DNA of 10,425 nt from a bacterium (GCA_029565375.1 JAKQOF010000043.1:1-10425); one strand, 5' to 3'. Positions 1 to 6,125 are shown, counted from the first letter of the stretch. Notes: generated from the letters alone by a model not told the origin. Numbers and translations: made by a program.

Positions 1-1130
1 CCGATCTGAATTGGTGCCGTCGCGATAATTGCGGCAATCGTCTCGCCCAAAACCTGTCGGATAAAACCAGGCTTCGCCTCTCCAAAAAAGAACCGCTGAA
101 GAAGTGGTGCAAGGATCATGACTCCGCCAAACGCCGCGAACGACAACTGCCATCCCAAATCACCCCATGCATAACTTGGGTTAATCACCAACGTAACCGT
201 CGCAGCAAATGACAACAAAACAATCGGATGAAATCGCCGACCATAATACCATGCTGCAAGGCTCAGTCCCGCGACAAGTCCTGCGCGCGACATACTGGGA
301 CTCATGCCAGTCACCGCAATAAATGACGCTATCATTGCGCTGGCTGATAGCGCAGACAGATACTTCGAGATCTTTTCAAACAGCCTCCGTGCTAACCGCA
401 CCAGAATCGTCAAGTTATAGCCGCTTGCCACAACCACGTGAGTCAGCCCAACAATTTGTAATGCTTCAACCAAATCGAGCGGTAACGCTCTTTTTTGTCC
501 TACCAAATAACCGATTCCCAAACTTGCCTGCGGATCAGGAATGGCTGTGCGTATTGCAGCGGCAAACCAATCTCGCACTGCCAAAGCAACGTCAGGAGGT
601 ACGGGGCGCTCAACGTTCCCAACTCGTGCCCGATACATACTGGCGGCAAAACTCCCGAATCCAGGAGTCAACATAGCTTCCACGCTCACATGATCACTAC
701 GAGATATCGCGCTGTCTGTTCGCGCACTCACCCATATCATGCCGCTGAGTGGCTCATCATCAATCTTCAGCTGATCAAGTCGGATAATCGTTTGGCCACT
801 ACTATCCGTATCGACGTCCTCGCGCACGACCCCCGAGATAATGACGCTACTGCCGATACGTTTCGTAACTGTTTCTAGGTCGGTCTGTTGCAATGAACCA
901 CGCCATAGACCTACGACCAACCCGGCAGTAACAAGTAGTGGTAGCAGGTACACCGACCGTCGCCACATAACCAAACCGATCGATACTAGTCCAACGATCA
1001 ACCAGACAATTGAGCCAAAAAGCGTCGATGGCGCATATTGTGCTAAAAAGATACCTGTCGATATTGCCAGGCAGACAATCGCAATATGCCAAGACACATG
1101 CAATCGCCGGCGAAGAACCCACCAATTCAT
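1..1130 (-). CDS. comEC: ComEC/Rec2-type DNA uptake channel (partial, C-terminus outside window)
   Basis: ComEC forms the inner-membrane channel that carries single-stranded DNA into the cytoplasm during natural transformation. The minus frame is open from about 1193 to the left edge. The N-terminal part has two or three hydrophobic helices (starting MNWWVLRRRL), then a soluble stretch of about 100 residues (ISGVVRED...). The competence domain follows: VGLTHVVVASGYNLTIL matches the family's GLSHLLAISGLHVGLV, MSRAGLVAGLSLAA and GDLGWQLSFAAFGG match later family motifs, and ATAPIQI lies at the edge. The family's usual His in SGLH is replaced by Asn (SGYN). Any C-terminal metallo-beta-lactamase-like domain would lie outside. 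The start is uncertain: ATG at 1130, TTG at 1145 (AGGTAGG 7 bases upstream), or GTG at 1193 directly after the Nudix stop. It probably belongs to the Nudix/phosphatase operon. The family call is secure; the start is not. Confidence 0.88.
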   Translation of the reverse strand, partial: MNWWVLRRRLHVSWHIAIVCLAISTGIFLAQYAPSTLFGSIVWLIVGLVSIGLVMWRRSVYLLPLLVTAGLVVGLWRGSLQQTDLETVTKRIGSSVIISGVVREDVDTDSSGQTIIRLDQLKIDDEPLSGMIWVSARTDSAISRSDHVSVEAMLTPGFGSFAASMYRARVGNVERPVPPDVALAVRDWFAAAIRTAIPDPQASLGIGYLVGQKRALPLDLVEALQIVGLTHVVVASGYNLTILVRLARRLFEKISKYLSALSASAMIASFIAVTGMSPSMSRAGLVAGLSLAAWYYGRRFHPIVLLSFAATVTLVINPSYAWGDLGWQLSFAAFGGVMILAPLLQRFFFGEAKPGFIRQVLGETIAAIIATAPIQI

Positions 1131-1193
1131 AAATACAGTATACAAAAATACACCTACCTTTCGATACGTGTATTTCTTGGGAAAACGCAACAC

Positions 1194-1727
1194 CTAAAAT
1201 TGCGGTGATTCACCCCTTAATAGCGCAAAGCCTTTGCGCATCGCTTGAAACTCAATATCATTCAAGTCCTTACCGTCTGTCGTCGCATGTACCAGCTCGT
1301 CTTCTGCGAACCAGCCAAACTCTGAGTGATCTTTTGGGTGTAATGCAAGTGTATCGAGTGCGCTGGTAAACTGCGCGAAGTATATTACTTCGATGGAATG
1401 TGAGCGTTTAATGTCGTTGCTGTAGGTGAAGACAAAAAACGGATCACCGACTTCAACTTCCATACCAAACTCTTCGTCAATCTCTCTCTTCAAACCAGTG
1501 ATCGGATCTTCACCAAAATCAATGTGACCACCAGGTAGTTCATACACACTCGGCAGGAACTTCTTGGTGTCGGCACGTTTTGGGAGAAAGACTTTTTCTA
1601 CACCGTCAATTTGTCGGTGGATAAATGCACACGCTGTGATTACTTGTTGGCCGTCCGCAAGAGTTTCGCTATCGTGAGATGTATTCGTCATACGTATATG
1701 ATAACAAATCAAACCCACATGCGACAT
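1194..1727 (-). CDS. Nudix hydrolase
   Basis: Nudix enzymes hydrolyse nucleoside diphosphates linked to another moiety (oxidised dNTPs, NDP-sugars, ADP-ribose, dinucleotide polyphosphates). The full signature GX5EX7REUXEEXGU is present at residues 67-89, from GHIDFGE to REIDEEFGM, with the metal-binding REXXEE glutamates E82, E85 and E86 intact. The 177-residue length suits a single-domain member. The motif does not fix the substrate. The ORF starts 4 bases after the phosphatase stop. The first 12 residues (MSHVGLICYHIR) look unlike a Nudix N-terminus, and a second ATG at 1691 (MTNTSHDSET) is an equally plausible start; neither has a strong ribosome binding site. The TAG stop is followed immediately by the open comEC frame, so co-transcription with comEC is likely. 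A nucleotide-pool sanitation or salvage role beside a DNA uptake channel is attractive but inferred. Confidence 0.9.
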   Translation of the reverse strand: MSHVGLICYHIRMTNTSHDSETLADGQQVITACAFIHRQIDGVEKVFLPKRADTKKFLPSVYELPGGHIDFGEDPITGLKREIDEEFGMEVEVGDPFFVFTYSNDIKRSHSIEVIYFAQFTSALDTLALHPKDHSEFGWFAEDELVHATTDGKDLNDIEFQAMRKGFALLRGESPQF

Positions 1728-1730
1728 TGC

Positions 1731-2333
1731 CTAGACTATAAGATGGGATGTGTCATTCTCAAGAGTCTGAGTAAGCATACCGTTTTTCTGCCGAAAGATT
1801 GTAACCGATGCATTATCAAATTCGTACGAAAAACTATTTTCAAGCGGCTCTCTTTTTAACGGAGGCATTAGTGCACGAAGTGCACCAGCATGGGTAACGA
1901 CTGCAACAGAATCATTTTCCTGTAAAATAACATCAATCGAAGAAAGTAATCTGTTCTCCATCTGTTCCCAGCTCTCGCCATGTGGTGGAACAAACCTACG
2001 ACGTTCATCGAGTGACAGCTGGCTGAGTTGAGCCTCTATTTCGCTCCATGGCTGCCCTTCCCAATCTCCCCAATCTCGCTCAGTCAAACCTTCGAGCACG
2101 ATTGGGCGAATGTCTAACTCACTGCCAATGATATGCGCTGTTTGCACAGCACGAGCCTCCGGAGAACAAAAAATCTTATGAATATTATGACGCTTACATA
2201 CAGCCGCAAGTTGAGCCGCCTGATCTCGACCCTTACTGTTAAGTTCTGTATCCTCGCCGTGTTTGTGCGTAAGATTATCGACATTTTTTTCAGTCTCACC
2301 ATGTCGCAAAAATAATATTTCCATAGTTCTCAT
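1731..2333 (-). CDS. Histidine phosphatase family protein (phosphoglycerate-mutase-like)
   Basis: This is a branch-1 histidine phosphatase, which works through a phosphohistidine intermediate. The RHGE motif is at residues 10-13 (LRHGET) with nucleophile H11. The SPEARAVQTA block carries phosphate-binding R61, the acidic region ERDWGDWEG lies at 85-93, and the second catalytic His is H148 in VVTHAGALR. At 200 residues it matches the broad-specificity phosphatase/cobC/GpmB-like group rather than the longer glycolytic mutases, so a mutase role in glycolysis is unlikely. ATG at 2333 is used; an alternative ATG three codons later (2324) has a weak GAGA upstream and would start MEILFLRHGE, the usual N-terminus for the family. 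It is the first gene of the presumed phosphatase-Nudix-comEC operon. The hairpin array at 2370-2493 lies directly upstream and could sit in its leader. The substrate cannot be told from sequence. Confidence 0.9.
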   Translation of the reverse strand: MRTMEILFLRHGETEKNVDNLTHKHGEDTELNSKGRDQAAQLAAVCKRHNIHKIFCSPEARAVQTAHIIGSELDIRPIVLEGLTERDWGDWEGQPWSEIEAQLSQLSLDERRRFVPPHGESWEQMENRLLSSIDVILQENDSVAVVTHAGALRALMPPLKREPLENSFSYEFDNASVTIFRQKNGMLTQTLENDTSHLIV

Positions 2334-2369
2334 AATAACAGATAGGTTCGATCAACGTTCTGGGGCATG

Positions 2370-2493
2370 GTCACCTCTGGCGACCCCGTGGGTTCACGAT
2401 TGCAAAACCAGTTTGCATCGGAACATCGCCCTCAAACTGCCGCTGGCAGTTTTCGCCCACTCCACCCTACGGGTGTCGTGAGCTCAAGCTCAC
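2370..2493 (-). other. Array of six consecutive hairpins (candidate structured RNA or repeat element)
   Basis: Six short inverted repeats follow one another almost without gaps. In minus-strand order: GTGAGCT/AGCTCAC (2493-2478), CACCC/GGGTG (2475-2463), AAACTGCC/GGCAGTTT (2452-2434), CGATGCAAA pairing with TTTGCAATCG with one bulged base (2420-2397), CGTG/CACG (2398-2387, sharing its edge with the previous one), and GTCGCC/GGTGAC (2384-2370). The last stem needs one G-U pair that forms only in minus-strand RNA. The array sits between the tRNA-Lys terminator and the phosphatase gene. It contains no credible reading frame. It could be a leader RNA, a small RNA or a dispersed repeat; no known RNA family is recognised. 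Confidence 0.5.
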
Positions 2494-2502
2494 TGCACTT
2501 TT

Positions 2503-2542
2503 CATAGAAAACGCCCCGTCAAAAGACGAGGCGTTTTCTATG
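2503..2542 (-). terminator. Intrinsic terminator of tRNA-Lys
   Basis: Two 18-base arms surround a 4-base loop, with arms CATAGAAAACG... and ...CGTTTTCTATG. In minus-strand RNA the single non-Watson-Crick position becomes a U-G pair, so all 18 positions pair; on the plus strand it would be a C-A mismatch. The hairpin starts inside the encoded CCA of tRNA-Lys. A GUUUUC stretch in the 3' arm supplies uridines. Confidence 0.75.
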
Positions 2543-2617
2543 GAGGGACCAGTGGGGCTTGAACCCACGACACCCTGCTTAAAAGGCAGGTGCTCTAACC
2601 AGCTGAGCTATGGTCCC
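2541..2617 (-). tRNA. tRNA-Lys (anticodon UUU)
   Basis: The minus strand folds as a complete cloverleaf. The acceptor stem is GGGACCA with TGGTCCC, and the D-arm is GCTC-AGCTGGTTA-GAGC. The anticodon stem CCTGC/GCAGG encloses loop CTTTTAA (anticodon TTT), and the T-arm is GTGGG-TTCAAGC-CCCAC. The discriminator base is U, and CCA is encoded at 2543-2541. The anticodon reads both lysine codons AAA and AAG. The 18-bp terminator hairpin overlaps the CCA, so 3'-end processing must open or trim this structure. The gene has no immediate consensus promoter; the nearest candidate is at 2782-2811, about 165 bases upstream. Confidence 0.95.
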
Positions 2618-2669
2618 ATATATAGGGTGGTTATGTACGATGGGGTGCACAGCCTAGAATACGTATATC

Positions 2670-2680
2670 CTGGTTAGAGC
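2670..2680 (+). repeat. Inverted copy of the tRNA-Lys D-arm
   Basis: The 11 bases CTGGTTAGAGC on the plus strand are identical to the D-arm segment of tRNA-Lys, which is encoded on the minus strand (2602-2592). In a transcript running from upstream through the tRNA, this stretch would therefore be an exact complement of part of the tRNA D-arm. It may be debris of an inverted duplication or a pairing element in the precursor. The match is short but lies within 70 bases of the tRNA. Confidence 0.45.
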
Positions 2681-2717
2681 TGCTGATTATTATCTTGTCG
2701 CGCTGAAAGCGCTCCGG

Positions 2718-2735
2718 CAGCTGAGCTATGGTCCC
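2718..2735 (-). pseudogene. Duplicated 5' fragment of tRNA-Lys
   Basis: Eighteen bases, GGGACCATAGCTCAGCTG, are identical to the 5' end of tRNA-Lys (acceptor strand plus half of the D-arm) in the same orientation, about 100 bases upstream of the intact gene. The sequence then diverges (CCGGAGCGCTTTC...). No anticodon stem or T-arm can be formed, so it is not a working tRNA. A small hairpin GCGCT-GAA-AGCGC (2700-2712) and a 6-base inverted repeat AGCTGC/GCAGCT (2678-2683 and 2717-2722) lie in the diverged part. It may be a remnant of tRNA duplication or of an integration event. Confidence 0.6.
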
Positions 2736-2747
2736 GCATATTGTTAA

Positions 2748-2769
2748 TTGTACAAAAGCTTTTGTGCAA
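2748..2769. repeat. 22-base palindrome behind a candidate promoter
   Basis: TTGTACAAAAG/CTTTTGTGCAA is an inverted repeat with one non-matching pair; the inner 14 bases ACAAAAGCTTTTGT are a perfect palindrome. It lies just downstream of the candidate start site of the minus-strand promoter at 2782-2811. That position would suit an operator, or it may be the weak terminator of the membrane-protein gene ending at 2821. The AT-rich stem and absence of a U-run make the terminator reading less convincing. Confidence 0.35.
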
Positions 2770-2781
2770 ACAACTCTAAAA

Positions 2782-2811
2782 AATGTACCACTTATAGAGG
2801 TAGTTTGTCAA
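2782..2811 (-). promoter_or_regulatory. Candidate promoter upstream of the tRNA-Lys region
   Basis: On the minus strand a perfect -35 box TTGACA (2811-2806) is followed after 18 bases by TACATT (2787-2782), which keeps four of six -10 positions. It begins just after the stop of the membrane protein and would drive transcription through the tRNA fragments into tRNA-Lys. The weak -10 makes this tentative. Confidence 0.35.
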
Positions 2812-2820
2812 TGTTACGCG

Positions 2821-3309
2821 CTACTTCTTGGACTTTTTCTCGATGAGCGGCGAGGCGGGTTTGGTGAAAAACAAATCAACGACGGCCAGTACCAACGCAA
2901 TACTGATAATAATATCCTTGTTTGCCAGCAACCACTTGTACGCCTCTGCTCCCACACCTTGTAGAGATAGTGCGTAGCCGAGTGGCTCAATCAAGAAGGC
3001 CAAGGCAAGCACGGTAAATAGTAGTGATCCGACAATACGAGCAAACAAATTCTTGTAGGTATACCCGTGAAACAACAAAACCACTGCAGGTAGTAACACA
3101 ATAATACATAGCGTCACTGCTGTCGTCAGTGGACCTGATGGCACAATGCCAATACTCGACACCACTAAGCCTGCATCAAAACTCCAAATAGTACTGAGGA
3201 TTGACCCAGCAGCAAGTGCCAAGCCTAAGAGGCCAAATCGTCGCTTCGCAATAAAGGCTGCAACGAATAAGGCAATGGCAAGTCCTGCAAAAAACACAAT
3301 AATATCCAT
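2821..3309 (-). CDS. Five-helix membrane protein of unknown function
   Basis: I do not recognise a family. The 162-residue protein has five hydrophobic stretches, about residues 3-20, 25-42, 60-81, 90-109 and 132-148. Short loops separate them (AKRR after helix 1, HGYTYKN after helix 3), and the lysine-rich C-terminal tail PLIEKKSKK is probably cytoplasmic. The N-terminal pattern of helix, basic turn, then Gly/Ala-rich helix faintly resembles CvpA-type proteins, but I would not assign it. Its ATG overlaps the stop of the DUF192 gene by one base (TAATG), a classic sign of translational coupling, so the two proteins are probably made together and may act together at the membrane. No catalytic motif is visible. 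Confidence 0.8.
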   Translation of the reverse strand: MDIIVFFAGLAIALFVAAFIAKRRFGLLGLALAAGSILSTIWSFDAGLVVSSIGIVPSGPLTTAVTLCIIVLLPAVVLLFHGYTYKNLFARIVGSLLFTVLALAFLIEPLGYALSLQGVGAEAYKWLLANKDIIISIALVLAVVDLFFTKPASPLIEKKSKK

Positions 3310-3788
3310 TAGCGAATATCCTCTTGTTTGATGTCAAACACAGCTGCTTTATCTGCTTTGATGGCAGTCCTGTCGACGGTCCCCGCCGGTAGTTTAACCA
3401 CGTAGCGCGCGGGTACTTTTGGAGCGAATATCACATCAGTGCCACCGTCTGGAGAGGCGTCCTTTACGACATAAATAACTTTCCTGTTACTATCCAGCCA
3501 GACAATATCAATCGGTATTTTCATATCTTTCATCCATATTTTCCAGATATCGTCGCCTGGGTAAGCAAAGATGAGCGCATCAGTTGGCTTCATATTTTCG
3601 ACGCCACTCAGTCCTTTTTCACGCTCTGCCTGGGTATAGGCAACTCGCGCATCAAACACACCGTCACCCAGGAAGAGTTGCGTTGTCGGCTGCAATTTAT
3701 TAATGAGCAAGAACCCAGCCGCAGCAGCTACAAGAAGCAACACTCCGCCGACAATGATGACCGGGCTGACACGCATTGACCGATTCAC
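3309..3788 (-). CDS. DUF192 family protein, membrane-anchored
   Basis: This is a DUF192 (COG1430) domain protein, a small beta-rich family found in bacteria and archaea whose biochemical role is not established. Residues 9-30 form one hydrophobic helix (VSPVIIVGGVLLLVAAAAGF), a signal anchor that would place the domain outside the membrane. The domain then shows the family pattern: YTQAEREKGLSGVENM (the usual T-x-x-E-R-x-x-GLM region), LIFAYPG, IWMKDMKIPIDIVWLD (the F/W-W-M-K-x-x-x-I-P-x-D-I motif), and YVVKLPAGTVDR. The 159-residue length is typical. The start is a GTG at 3788 with AAGGA ten bases upstream; ATG at 3776 is the alternative but lies too far from that site. An extended -10 promoter sits 33 bases upstream. 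It forms a two-gene unit with the membrane protein downstream. Confidence 0.88.
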   Translation of the reverse strand: MNRSMRVSPVIIVGGVLLLVAAAAGFLLINKLQPTTQLFLGDGVFDARVAYTQAEREKGLSGVENMKPTDALIFAYPGDDIWKIWMKDMKIPIDIVWLDSNRKVIYVVKDASPDGGTDVIFAPKVPARYVVKLPAGTVDRTAIKADKAAVFDIKQEDIR

Positions 3789-3821
3789 AGGTAGGCAATC
3801 CTTGTGATTATCATAAGCACC

Positions 3822-3830
3822 ATTATAACA
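3822..3830 (-). promoter_or_regulatory. Extended -10 promoter of the DUF192 operon
   Basis: The minus strand reads TGTTATAAT (3830-3822): a perfect TATAAT with the upstream TG of an extended -10 element. No good -35 box is present at 16-18 bases, as is common for extended -10 promoters. The predicted start near 3815 gives a leader of about 27 bases containing the AAGGA ribosome binding site and the GTG start. Confidence 0.6.
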
Positions 3831-3838
3831 GGGTCTAG

Positions 3839-4744
3839 CTAGGCGCCGATTTTGTCTTTTTTCTTGGTACGCTTGGCGTTAATTTCGATGTATTCAATAA
3901 TCTTTGTGGCGACATCACGCTTCGTCACCGTCTCTGGAGTCTTCAGACTTGCTGATGAGTTAACCTCAAGAACTAACGGTCCGCGGTCGCTGCGCATCAT
4001 GTCGACACCACAAATAGGAAGTCCCATTGCTTTGGCCGCTTTAATAGCAGTCTTTGTCTCTTCGTCGGTGAGCTTAATCGCAGTACCAACACCACCTTGG
4101 TGCGTGTTCGATCGAAAGTCATCGTCCAGACTCTGACGTTGGATACTCGCGACAACACGACTACCGACAACAAGCGCACGAATGTCGGTACCTGCAGATT
4201 CTTTGACAAACTCTTGTACCAAGAAGTTCACACCCTCAACATAGAAAGCCTGCATTACGGCTTTGGCAGCCTTTGGCGTCTCGGCAAGTACCACTCCGTT
4301 ACCGTGTGTACCGCGAGCAACCTTGATGATCAACGGTGTGCCACCGGCAAGCTGTACAACGTCCTCAAAGTTTGCAGTTTCGCGGGCAAACACCGTTTTC
4401 GGAATAGCCACACCAGCTTTTGCCATAATCTGATACGCCCGCAACTTGTCACGTGATCGATTGATGGCTATCGAGCTAGCGGTCGTATATGATCCTTGGC
4501 TCTCAAACTGACGGACGATGGCAGTACCATACTTGGTATAACTTTGGGCAATGCGCGGAATAATCACATCAAAGTGTCCAAGCGTTTCACCTTTATAGCG
4601 AATGATTGGCTTATCTTTTTCTATCGCGACATAACACTTCGCATAGTTAATAATCCGAACATCGTGTCCGCGTGCTTTAGCAACGTCTCGCAGTCGCCTG
4701 GTTGTATAGTTGGCTGAGCCTTTGGATAGAATGGCAATTTTCAT
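3839..4744 (-). CDS. rimK: RimK, ribosomal protein S6 glutamate ligase (ATP-grasp)
   Basis: RimK is a cytoplasmic ATP-grasp ligase that adds glutamate residues to the C-terminus of ribosomal protein S6. The 301 residues align from end to end with E. coli RimK (about 300): MKIAILS at the N-terminus, DVIIPRIAQSYTKYGTAIVRQFE, then SRDKLRAYQ (K100) and the nucleotide lysine K141 with glycine loop GTHGNG (145-150). VQEFVKE, the DIR motif (187-189), DFRSNTHQGG (209-218), CGVDMMRSDRGPLVLEVN and metal ligands E260 and N262 follow. After EVN the E. coli motif NASPGLEGIE is here NSSASLKTPE, losing the SPG turn, which may alter peptide or glutamate recognition. The C-terminus is lysine-rich. It starts 3 bases after the stop of the ATP-grasp/RimB fusion, so they share one transcript. 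Its target could be S6 or another protein. Confidence 0.93.
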   Translation of the reverse strand: MKIAILSKGSANYTTRRLRDVAKARGHDVRIINYAKCYVAIEKDKPIIRYKGETLGHFDVIIPRIAQSYTKYGTAIVRQFESQGSYTTASSIAINRSRDKLRAYQIMAKAGVAIPKTVFARETANFEDVVQLAGGTPLIIKVARGTHGNGVVLAETPKAAKAVMQAFYVEGVNFLVQEFVKESAGTDIRALVVGSRVVASIQRQSLDDDFRSNTHQGGVGTAIKLTDEETKTAIKAAKAMGLPICGVDMMRSDRGPLVLEVNSSASLKTPETVTKRDVATKIIEYIEINAKRTKKKDKIGA

Positions 4745-4747
4745 AAC

Positions 4748-6124
4748 TTAAGCTCCCTTCTTTTCTTTTTTAGTATTGGCAGTGGACAGTACAAATCGGC
4801 GCGAAACATCAACAATCAAATGATTTTCTCGGAGGAATCGACGGCCAATCAGCATAGTGTTTTTCATTGCACTTCTGTCGGATAGCGTCGTCCTTAGCAT
4901 ATAGTGTTTCTTGCCAATGTATATAGGAATCGTCACAAAATAGCGATCTTCCAGGTGTCCGCTTGATGAACGAACTTTTTTTATAAAGTATTCTTCACAG
5001 ATAACTTCATTGCCTTCAAGGTCAAAATATAGCTTACCGTCACGCTCCTGTACAGGTCCGGTGTGGATACTGGAGCTGTCCGCACCTGTATCTGTCTTTG
5101 CAATAACGCGCGGTGCGTTCTTGTCTTTTTGAAAACGAACGTATTCAAAGCGACCAACAAACTTCTTGCCTGCTTTTTCATTCTCTGGGCTAAACGGCTG
5201 ATGGTTTGCAACGGCATTTACGATTGCGGTTACCATCCAACCAGCTTTTTCTTCTTCAAAACTAGCGTGTTCAATCTGAGGCGCACGGTTGACCTCGAGG
5301 AAGTAATGTTTGCCGTTCGTTGAGTCAAACATGACGTCAACACCAGCAACATCGCGGCCAAAGATTTGAGCAGCTTGCACAGCCTGTGTACGCACCTCTT
5401 CGCCAAACTCATCGTGAGGCAAGATAGTTGCTTGGCCGCCCTGCGACGTGTTGCTTAAGTGTGAGCCATCCTGTGCTTTACGACCAATAATACCACGCAG
5501 ACGTCCGCCGGCAATAAAGAACCGGTAGTCGCCGTTGTTTGGTATAAATGCTTGTACAATAAAGCTTCGATTTGACTCGGCTTTCACTTTTTCCAAAAGC
5601 TCAGCTTCATCATGAATAAGATAGTTGGCATCACCACGCGAGCCGCCAGTCGCCTTCAGGATAATTGGAAAGGTAAAGACATCTGCGTACCGCTTTGTTA
5701 CCAAGCGCAACAAACGTGAACGGTTACGGCAAAAAAGCGTTGGTGCTATCGGCAAACCTTTGCGTTCCATCATAATCATCTGGGTCAGTTTGTTACGAGA
5801 GTTCGCCTGTAGCAACTCACTGTCCCAAAATGGGATACCCTTATCACGCAAATAGTATGCACACGTTTGCATCTGTTGCATAGCAGAGCCAGCTTTTCGA
5901 ATGTAGACGAAATCGTACTCTTCAAGGTTCATATGGTTACGATGGTCACGTATCTTCACACGATTATTCGCAATCAGATACGATAAGCTACGCGCGTATC
6001 CCACAAGAAATTCAATTGTCTCGCCGCGTTTGTCAGCCTCTAACTGCAAAAGTTTCTGAAGATCATCTGGAAAAGCACGGCCTTTACGGACAGTCGAGTT
6101 TGAAAAAAGCAAAAGCACTTTCAT
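4748..6124 (-). CDS. RimK-like ATP-grasp domain fused to RimB-like retropepsin domain
   Basis: Two modules are joined in 458 residues. The N-terminal 100-310 region is an ATP-grasp amino-acid ligase: nucleotide lysines K112 (SRNKLTQM) and K157 (IILKATGGSRG), DYRFFIAGG (199-207), SNTSQGGQA (224-232), AGVDVMFD (260-267) and metal ligands in FLEVNRAPQ (E277, N279). Residues about 325-448 match the COG4067 retropepsin-like family (RimB of the RimABK system): DTGADSSSIHT with catalytic Asp at 345, and a late LIGRRFL...LIVDVSRRF block. As known for the families, RimK-like enzymes add glutamates and RimB trims them. Having both in one chain suggests a combined writer and eraser. A very strong AAAGGAGG site lies 9 bases before the ATG, with a near-consensus promoter upstream. 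rimK follows after 3 bases. Domain identities are confident; the substrate is inferred. Confidence 0.88.
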   Translation of the reverse strand: MKVLLLFSNSTVRKGRAFPDDLQKLLQLEADKRGETIEFLVGYARSLSYLIANNRVKIRDHRNHMNLEEYDFVYIRKAGSAMQQMQTCAYYLRDKGIPFWDSELLQANSRNKLTQMIMMERKGLPIAPTLFCRNRSRLLRLVTKRYADVFTFPIILKATGGSRGDANYLIHDEAELLEKVKAESNRSFIVQAFIPNNGDYRFFIAGGRLRGIIGRKAQDGSHLSNTSQGGQATILPHDEFGEEVRTQAVQAAQIFGRDVAGVDVMFDSTNGKHYFLEVNRAPQIEHASFEEEKAGWMVTAIVNAVANHQPFSPENEKAGKKFVGRFEYVRFQKDKNAPRVIAKTDTGADSSSIHTGPVQERDGKLYFDLEGNEVICEEYFIKKVRSSSGHLEDRYFVTIPIYIGKKHYMLRTTLSDRSAMKNTMLIGRRFLRENHLIVDVSRRFVLSTANTKKEKKGA

Positions 6125-6125
6125 A

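Noticed and set aside
847..1125. A 92-codon minus-strand frame (MVGSSPAIAC...)
   Set aside because: It is a different frame over the comEC N-terminal region. The comEC frame there is open, hydrophobic and continuous with clear ComEC motifs.
323..1197. Plus-strand frames opposite comEC
   Set aside because: They lack hydrophobic or domain patterns, overlap each other, and lie antisense to a well-supported comEC frame.
2263..2481. Plus-strand frame of 72 codons running into the hairpin array
   Set aside because: Half of it is antisense to the phosphatase gene and the rest is built of inverted repeats; no ribosome binding site or family resemblance.
2700..2735. A second tRNA gene reading GGGACCATAGCTC... 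on the minus strand
   Set aside because: Only the first 18 bases match; no anticodon stem-loop, T-arm or matching 3' acceptor strand can be formed downstream.
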